This document shows positions 56,074-64,000 of a DNA stretch of 64,000 nt, piece by piece (the stretch's first letter is position 1; every line of letters starts with the position of its first letter). The notes under the pieces were generated by a model that made no database searches, was not told the origin of the DNA, and saw only the letters and a list, made by a program, of their open reading frames with translations. The stretch comes from Tridacna crocea (taxonomy: Eukaryota > Mollusca > Bivalvia > Cardiida > Cardiidae), in the NCBI GenBank assembly GCA_943736015.1, contig OX031072.1, forward strand, positions 15,031,501 through 15,095,500, read 5' to 3'. The position numbers were made by a program, and so were the translations under genes.

Positions 56074-59000
56074 ATGGCGGCGAAAATGGCTGTAAACATT
56101 CTTCTTTTCGTGTGTTTCCTGGCCGTAGGAATAAGTAAGTACTCTCACTAACTTTTTTGGAGTCGTAGCTTTTTCCGTAACACTTTACCACACAATCCCG
56201 ATTTTTCAACACACCCGTGAAGGAAGCCTTTCGAAAACATCGTGGGAAAAGGAGAAAATACTGGTAACCAGCATTTTCTTCTTTTCCCACAATGTTTTCT
56301 GCCCTTTCAAAAACAAATTTTAATTCTTTAGTCACATTCATATTGTCGTCTGCAAACCAGTCTAACTTATTGTCGTTTGGTAAAGGCTTAAATCATTATA
56401 AAGCTAAACATACTAAGTTACATTTAAACATTTTTCACACGTCGCAGCTTTAATTTTTTTCTGAATAGGCAAATTTTTAGACTTGTCCATTATTAAAAGC
56501 ATTTCCAGACCGCAATTTAGGGGTATCTGAAAAGTTGAAGTTCGTCTTTCAAAGTGTAAAAAACATGGTGGGACAAGGAGAAAATGATGTTTTCTTCCGC
56601 TGAGTCCTTAACACAGGGCATATATTTGGAAAAGGACTGAGTGAGATGTTACCGTAATATATTACTGAATTTGAAATGATATTGAAAAAGTGAAATGATC
56701 TTGAAAGCGACCTTAGATAGTAGATCCGTAATGAAAAAAAAAAACAAAAAAAAAACCAGCTATTTAGATAATTTCTACTATAATACTTTTCTAAAAAAAA
56801 AAAAACTGCTATGATTAAAAATGAGTATTATTGTACTACTTTAACCGAGCCACTGTTTGTTTTTTCCTTCTTTGAATCATAATTTATAAATCTAAAACCA
56901 CTGTATTTTCATTACAAAGGCAATAGTAATTACCTCCCTTTTCTGGAAACTAACAGTTGTTGGACTAAATACATCACGTGATGGCTCCACTGTTATGTGA
57001 TGACTTGCATGGTATCACACATCACGGAGATCCATTAAGCCCCCTTTTCACAGACCATAGCTCATTTATTCCATTTTTGTCATTTCAGATGCTGGGTGAG
57101 TGTCAAAGGCACGGGTATCGTATATAATAGTCTCACATATCTCTTCTTTCTTTTAACGTTTAGTTTGCTTATCGCGACTCAAGTCCCCTTTTGCGGACAG
57201 TGTAGATTAAGATCAGACTGCACAGAACGCGCAGTCTGATCTTCTGTCTACACTGTCCGGTATAGAGATATATCACCACCCCCATACCATAGAAATAGCA
57301 AAGTTTATAGACTTTTACTGACGCATTTTATATATTTACCGTTAAAGCCAAAAGTGCGAACTCTGTCGACGATTAAAATATCAATTGATTAACCCTTGGG
57401 GTGCGTAGCGCGACTCACTGACCTTTTGCGGACAGTGTAGATCAAGATCAGACTGCACAGAACGTGCAGTCTGATATTGGATCTACACTGTCCGAGATAG
57501 AGATAGTATTTCTCAAAAGAAAACTGAAAAAATATCAATATTTGGGTTTTCACTGTAGAAACAGAAAAAAAAAATATTATTAAAAATTTAATATTAAAAA
57601 GTGTTATTTAGTATGCTAAGGGTTAAAACGCAGAAAGAATATTTATCTTATATGTCTTACTAAACAAGCCGATAGTATAGATCAAAGATCAGACCACACG
57701 TACTCTGTAGTCTGATCTTGAGCTATGTCGTCTGTATAAGCCCGTATTTTCGCCTTTGCACGCTGATAGGGTTATGCTCATCGCCCATTTACGCCTCTCA
57801 GTAAGTCCCTCCCCCTCCTCCCTCCCCATCAAAAAAACTTAACAAATTTGTAAATTCTATATTTGATTTAACCCTTTCCCAAACAAACCCTGGTTTTTAC
57901 GGGTCTGGAATAGTAGCCTTCTGAAAACATTGTGGGAAAAGGAGAAAATGCTGGTAACCAGCATTTTCTCCTTTTCCCACAATGTTTTCTACCCTATCAT
58001 AGACAGAAATCATCTTTTCAGCAAGAGTTGAATTGTTGATTGCAAATGCTTTCAATTTGGTCTAGTCCAAAAATTTGTCGTTTGGGAAAGGGTTAATCCT
58101 GTAAAATGAAAATTCGAAACAAATGCACAGCTGAAATTACAAACCGCATCTGGCAGTATTCGAACTAACGGCGGACAAGATTCTCGTTTTTCGAGGTGTA
58201 AAAGACCATAGTCATAACCACGAAGCCAAAGAGATATCTTATCAACAGAGTGGCCAGGTATCGTATTTGAATAGGAACGAAGCGAACAATGAAGGAGTGG
58301 TCTCTCGTAACAACCCTTCGGCCGTTGTCTGCGCATGTCATATTCTTCATTGATTCGACCTGCCTGCTTTATGACGCATCACCCATTCCCCGATACTTGG
58401 GAAAAGTAGGGCTTATATCGAAGCTAAACCCAAGTGAGACTGTTTTAATAAATGGCCGGTCAATCGGTTACCTACTGGCTGATCATACAATTGAATAAAT
58501 CGCACCAGGTAGCGTTTTACTGAGTAAAGTTTCATTTTATTTTAAAATACTAGTATTTGAAGAATGCCATCTAGCTGAAGATAATGCAATCCTTCGTCAA
58601 ACAATTCCGTAATTTTATGACCCGGATAAGGGATGGCTTTTGAAAGGATTTTTTTTTTTTTGCGGAGATAAAGAAAATGGCGGTAACCTAAAAAGAGGAA
58701 GAAGTCTCGAATTTCTTTTATATGCACTTTATCACAAGTGAATCATTTAACCCTTTCCCAAACAATCCCTGATTTTTACGACCCTGAAGGAGGAGGCTTT
58801 TGAAAACATTGTGGGAAAAGGAGAAAATGCTGGTAACCAGCATTTTCTCCTTTTCCCACAATGTTTTCTATCTTGCTGGAAACAAATTTCAATTTTTGAA
58901 TTACATTTATTTTGTTGTCTGAAAGTGCTTTCAATTCGGACCAGTCTAAACTTTTGTCGTATGGGAAAGGGTTAACCCATACAGTAAAGTCATGATTAAG

Positions 59001-59854
59001 CAATGCTCTGAGAAAAGGGGGGCTTAATGCATCTGCAAAATGATTCAACCCAGGTTAGACTGTGCTGTCCGCGCAGGCTGACCTGGGTCGAATCCTTTTG
59101 CCATTCGGGAATTTTATACACGTTAGGACGGACCATGGTTCAACCTCAGGGTTTCGTCGAGTGTGAAACCGACTGTTTTTTTATGGACTTACGCATAAGT
59201 ATGTTTGTTTATTTGGAGTTTAGGCCGCTTTCAACATTACATCAGTCATACCACGGCTACAGTTGACATATTCATGTATTTCCCGGGTTCCACCGATACA
59301 AGACTGGGGCTCTGAAGTGTCTTTCCCAAGGACACTTACGTGTTAAAACCAGTGGAGCCAGTAAGGCTCGAACCCGGAGTCTCTAGGTCACGAGTCCTAC
59401 ACTTTACCATTGAGCCACACAGTTCTGATAATTTGTTTATTATAGAGTATGACGGAGATGCACTAAGCCTCCTTTTGCCAGAGCATGTCTCAACCGCAAT
59501 TTGTCTCGACTGAATGACAAACTTTAACTTGACAATTCATGCGTTTATAAATACGGGCGATAGAATTGCACAGTTTTTTGGCTGATTTCGTCAAAGTTTA
59601 GCGAACTTCATATATATATCCTATTGCACAATTTTTGGGCTAATTTCGTCTGAGTTTAGCGAACATCATACATGTATATCTCTCGCGCCCCTTTGCTCCC
59701 TCTCTCTTTCTATTCGATTTTCTCCCCCTTCCTCTCACCCCGAACCTCCCTTCCCCTCCTACCTCTCTCTCTCTCTCTCCCTTTCTCTCTGTCTCTGTCT
59801 GTCCCTCTGTCTGTCTGATTCTCTCTGTATCTCTGTCTTTCTCTCTGTCTGTCT

Positions 59855-59891
<37 letters not shown>

Positions 59892-61379
59892 GAGAAAAGT
59901 AGTCGGTGGCTTTGGAAAGAAAGTAGTATTAGCACTGGTATGAGAAAGCCAGGAAATACATGTGCGTCACCGACCGCCACGATATGACCTTAGTTGTTAT
60001 AGTGGCGTTAAACTCCAACACAACCAACCAACCAACTCTCGCTCTCTCTGCTTGTGTGTCTCTCTCCAGTAATTTCTTTTTGTTTCAAAGTGTTTCTGGT
60101 CTTTCAAATACTGTTCGTTACATGTATATCTGAAACACATTCATAATGTCGTCCGCAAAATTTTTTAAACCGCAAAAACTAAAAAAAAGATATGTTTGAT
60201 ACAGAATTTATATCGTCTCAAATTACTTCTAAAACCTCGTAACTACAGCTTCTTTCAAGCTGTAGTTATAAGGTTTTTGAGGTAAACCAGCTGTAGTTAC
60301 GAGGTTTTTGAAGTAAACCGACGCTATGAATACCTTTTACTTTAGCCATCCTCTGTGAAAAGGGGGCTTATAGCGTAAGAAAGAAAAAAGTCTTTGATTA
60401 ATGTTATCGACCCACGTCAGCCCCGCGCAAACGGCTTGATGACTTCTACCGTATCATAACTGGCTTGCAACACGCGAAAAGGGACATTCGGACATCTGCG
60501 TAAAGTGTCGTCTCGGATCAGCCTGCGCAGTCCGCGCAGGCTAATCCGGGACGGCACTTTCCGTTTATATGATAGTTTCTGTTCTGCAGAAGTCTGCTGA
60601 AGCACAAAATCTAATGAAGACGTAAAGTGCCGTCTCGGATCAGCCTGCGCGGACTGCGCAGGCTGATCCGAGACGACACTTTACGCAGATGTCCGAATGT
60701 CCCTTTTCGCGTGTTGCAAGCCAATTATATCACGGACACGCATAAAGCCCTCTTCTGGCAGAGCATGGCTTATTTTCAATTTTCTGATATTTTCATCTTT
60801 TTTATAAATGGCCTGCATTACGCAAAAAGGGGCATTTGAACGTTTGCGTATTTAAAGTGTCGTCTCTGATCAGCTTGCGCAGTCCGCGCAGGCTAATCTC
60901 ATACGACGCTTGTCCGGTTTGATGTGATTTTCTGTTTAGTGCAAGTCAGGAGTGGCGCAAAATCTAATGTAGTCGTAAAGTGCCGTCTCGGATCAGCCTG
61001 CGGGACGTGCGCAGGCTGATCCGAGTCGTCACTTTACGCATATGTCTGAATACCCCTTTTCGTGTGTAGCAAATCATTTAATTCATTACCACTCAATCCC
61101 TACTTTTGACGACCCTGAGAAAGAAGCCTTTAGAAAACATTGTGAGAAAAAATAAAATGCTGGTTACCAGCATTTTCTTCTTTTCTCACAATGTTTTCTA
61201 CCCTTCACAAAACAAGTTTCAAAAATTTTATGCGCTTTTTTTTTTTGTCGCCTGCAAATGCTTTCGATTTTGACAAACCTAATATTTTCCTTTTTTTCAC
61301 ACAAATATAGAGAGTATTGCAACGGTTACTACTGTGATTATGGATGCTGTGACGGAGACTGTTGCGAAGGCTCTGGATT
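56074..61379 (+). CDS. CYYR1-like small type I membrane protein, copy 4 (exons 1-3; cut by window end)
   Basis: Exons: 56074-56134, 57089-57095 (7 nt), 61311-61379. Exon 1 has two changes in the signal peptide (FVCFLAV). Exon 3 is the short 69-nt type of copy 1, with Asp to Asn at residue 27 and Asp to Gly at 43, keeping C-x4-C-x3-CC-x3-CC. Exons 4 and 5 should lie beyond 64000: by alignment the window ends about 0.3 kb before exon 4. No disabling change is visible in the part present. Confidence 0.75.
57872..58092. mobile_element. 221-bp hairpin MITE unique to copy 4 (filled TTAA site)
   Basis: TTAA at 57868-57871 and 58093-58096; copy 2 has the uninterrupted 'ttttaatcctgtaaaatg' (about 26996). 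Ends CCCTTTCCCAAAC and GTTTGGGAAAGGG form a perfect terminal inverted repeat. Confidence 0.9.
58751..58971. repeat. TTAA-flanked hairpin MITE, intron 2, copy 4
   Basis: Paralogue of 12748-12968. Confidence 0.85.
59695..59890. repeat. Polypyrimidine microsatellite, copy 4
   Basis: Followed by the SINE fragment 59891-60040. Confidence 0.85.
60467..61072. repeat. Two GC-rich long-inverted-repeat elements, intron 2, copy 4
   Basis: 60467-60718 and 60822-61072. The first is complete, as in copy 1 and unlike copies 2 and 3. Confidence 0.7.
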
Positions 61380-61912
61380 GTAAGTAATGACGTCATAACC
61401 GACGCAAGCTTTCTCGTTAGCCATTGTAATGGACTCTATTGAAATTTTTATTTCTAAAAGTAAGGGAAGCTTTAGGAATGTTCACTGTTGATCAGGGTCG
61501 TTATTCACTAACTATTCTGAAGAAGTTTCTTGGACTTTTTCTCCATAAATTTCTTAATTTTGGGGGAGACAAAAAAAAACCCCTCCTGATTGGCCAAACT
61601 AGATTAAATAGTTCAGCCAATCAGAAGTCAGAACATGTCTTATCATCAAATTTAGAAAATCCCGGAGAATAAGACTAAGAATGTTCTTAAGAATGGTTAG
61701 TGAATACGGACTAGTGTTCACGACTATTCTAAATTGTATTCTTTGACTTGTTCTGTATAAATTTAGAAAGAAACTCAGTTTCTGATTGGCTAAACCATTT
61801 GGTTTAGCCAATCAGAAACTTTGTTACTTTCAAAATTTGAAAAATCTTGAGCATAGTCTATGAATGTGATTAGTGGTGGTTTGTGAATATAAGCCCAGAA
61901 ATCCTTATTCAA

Positions 61913-62373
61913 CCTTTTACCAAACAATCCCTGGTTTTTACGACCCTGACATAGAAGCATTTTGAAAACGCTGTGGGAAAAGGATAAAATGTAAGGTAAC
62001 TAGCATTTTCTCCTTTTTCAACCATGTTTTCTACACCGCTAGAAACAAATTGCAATTTTTGAGTTAAGCTTATTTTGTCGTCTGCCAGTGCCTTCAATTT
62101 GGACAAGATCAAAATTTTGTCGTCTGGTACAGGGTTAACTGGATGGTTTTAACTCTTTCCCAAACAATCCCTGGTTTTCACGCCCTGAGAGAGAAGCCTT
62201 TTGAAAACACTGTCGGAAAAGGAGAAAATGCTGGTAACCAGCATTTTCTGCTTTTCCCACAATGTTTTCTATCCTGCTGGAAACAAATTTCAGTCTTTGA
62301 CTTACTTTTATTTTCACATCTGCACATGCTCTCAATTTGGGCCAGTCTAAAATTTTGCCATTTGGTAAAGAAT
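61913..62373. repeat. Pair of hairpin MITEs, intron 3, copy 4
   Basis: 61913-62134 and 62153-62373. Confidence 0.75.
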
Positions 62374-62573
62374 TGCTCAACAATATCTCGCGACAACACC
62401 TTTAGTATTTTCTAATGCATTTTGAGTTATCTACACAATCTAGGGTTTGGATTCACACGTACATGTAGATTAGATCTATAGAGACTGTTAAAACACTTAA
62501 TCATCAATGCAGTTTTCGAGCAAAGTTTTTATTGGTTTTGAACACCGTCTAGATTCTTTGTATTTGAACTTAA

Positions 62574-63350
62574 AGGTGGGTATTTAGAATTTTCACATCA
62601 CACCAAATTAAAAAAAAAAAAATATATATATATATATATCATTGAAGTTTATATGAAAAAACAATACAAATCATCAATAATTAAGAATCATTAAATTACT
62701 AAAAGAAATTTTTTGATGGTGTTCCCTTTACCCATTACCACACAATCTCTACTATTGACGCCCCTGAGAAAGAAGCCTTTTGAAAACACTATGGGAAAAG
62801 GAGAAAATGCTGGTAACCAGCATTTTCTTCTTTTCCCACAGTGTTTTCTACCCTTCCTAGAACAAATTTCTATTTTTTAGTCATCTTTATTTTATCGTCT
62901 GCAAATGGTTTCAATTTGTACCAGTCTAAAATTTTGTCCTGCGGTAAAGAGTTAAAAGGCTACGTAGCCTCTTAGGCTATATTTAGATTTCGGGCCAAAA
63001 ATCAATAAAGCATTGCTGGAATGTCAAGTGACTGGCATGTGATCAATAACGCTTAAATTCTATTGCATAACAAACATGTAATAATTATTTTCCATAATGT
63101 CTCCTTCAGACGGATGTTTGAAACTTTGTCTGTGTTTTCCTGTATTTAGATGAGAGAATTGATAATCTAAAAATAGAATGTGTCTCCCGTTGGTGTCAAC
63201 GTGGTCCGTAATAAATCTGTAATTTCTCCTGTTAGCGGATGGTTTCCGACTATTGGGAATTTATGTACGCGAATTAAAAGGCTATGGGAGTATAAGGATG
63301 ATTTTTTGGCATTTTTGTAAATGTTCGTCCCAAAATCTGAAGGGCCACCT
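62574..63350. mobile_element. TTAA element inserted in intron 3 of copy 4, with a nested MITE
   Basis: TTAA at 62570-62573 and 63351-63354. Copies 2 and 3 keep one TTAA at this site (31708-31711 in copy 2). Termini AGGTGGGTATT and GGGCCACCT. Inverse orientation relative to 21644-22173. A 221-bp MITE sits inside at 62731-62951. An (AT)n tract lies at about 62620. Confidence 0.85.
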
Positions 63351-63432
63351 TTAATCATTTGTCGTCTGCAAATACCATGAAAATGGACGAGTTTAAAAAG
63401 TTTTTTTCGTTTAGTATAAAGTTAACTTTTAA

Positions 63433-63653
63433 ACTTTTTACCACACAATGACGACTTTTAACGCCCCTGAGGAAGACGCCTTTGGAAAACATTGTGGGAA
63501 AAGGAGAAAATGCTGGTTACCAGCATTTTCTCCTTTTCCCACAAAGTTTTCTACCCTATCAAAGCAAGATTGCACCATTTCAGCCACTCTGAAATTTCGT
63601 CTGCAAGTGCTTTCAATTTGGATAAATCTAAAATTTTGCTGTGTGGTAACGGG
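63433..63653. mobile_element. 221-bp hairpin MITE unique to copy 4, second
   Basis: TTAA at 63429-63432 and 63654-63657; ends CTTTTTACCACAC and GTGTGGTAACGGG; core GCTGGTTACCAGC. Absent from copies 1-3 between 'ggtataaag' and 'cccccctcaaaaaa'. Confidence 0.8.
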
Positions 63654-64000
63654 TTAAAGCCCTTCTCCCCCCTCAAAAAAAAAAAAAAAAAAAATCTTTT
63701 CAACTTTTGTAGATTAAGCTCAGACGGCAAAAGACCTGCTATGATTCTTATTTCTAGACTTTAGTGTCTTTAGATTATTGTGCGCTAAGGCTAATGCAGT
63801 AGCGATTTGCGCTCTAACTACATGTATGGAAGATATTTGGTTTTTTTCGGTGAAAGAAATTTATAAATTTATTTCATCCAGTGAACATCACCGGTATTTT
63901 TTTCACGAGTGGCGATCTTTTAAACCCCCCCCCCACCCCGGAAAAAAATATATTTTATTTTTACTTCTGACCCCTTTTTGATGGGATTTCGTCAAATCAA

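Overview
This window is eukaryotic nuclear DNA: spliced genes with GT/AG introns, microsatellites, tRNA-derived retroposons and dense small DNA transposons. The repeat types (multicopy elements opening with 'AACAAGAG..CC', SINEs with a 'GTTTAACGCC' block, long GC-rich fold-back elements) are what I associate with bivalve molluscs. A dreissenid-like mussel is my best guess; this rests on memory of repeat style, not on a search.

Layout. Bases 1-9956 hold no gene I can support, only layered repeats. From about 9957 to the window end there is a head-to-tail array of units about 15 kb long. Each unit carries one copy of the same small five-exon gene on the + strand. Start codons are at 10384, 25238, 40936 and 56074. 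Copies 1-3 are complete (138, 142 and 143 codons before the stop). Copy 4 has exons 1-3 and runs off the right edge about 0.3 kb before its expected exon 4.

The gene predicts a small type I single-pass membrane protein: a signal peptide, a short six-cysteine, tyrosine-rich ectodomain, one transmembrane helix with a buried lysine, an RRRR stop-transfer block and a proline-rich tail with a PPPY motif. This is the architecture of the CYYR1 / Shisa-like / WBP1-VOPP1 group. Family membership is inferred from architecture and cysteine spacing. Exon 2 is only 7 nt and is needed to keep frame. The copies differ mostly by amino-acid-changing substitutions. Exon 3, which encodes the ectodomain, exists in two length types, and copy 4 is a mosaic that carries the copy-1 type in a copy-2/3-like background. 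Decayed duplicates of exon 4 (in intron 4) and exon 5 (in the spacer) accompany each complete unit.

Because the units are paralogous, mobile elements can be read as filled against empty sites. This shows (a) a TTAA-flanked, CCCTTT..AAAGGG-ended family of about 221 bp with a large central palindrome, probably piggyBac-like MITEs; (b) a second TTAA element of about 530 bp; (c) a miniature LTR retrotransposon (TRIM) with a tRNA-Pro primer site and a tRNA-like Pol III promoter inside its LTR, full-length in copy 2, a solo LTR in copy 3 and absent in copy 1; (d) a roughly 350-bp retroposon-like element with 10-11 bp target duplications; (e) SINEs, one with a 14-bp target duplication. Shared insertions make copies 2 and 3 the most recent duplicates.

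Limits: all gene models are read by eye from splice signals and frame consistency, with no transcript evidence. Homology statements rest on visual alignment.
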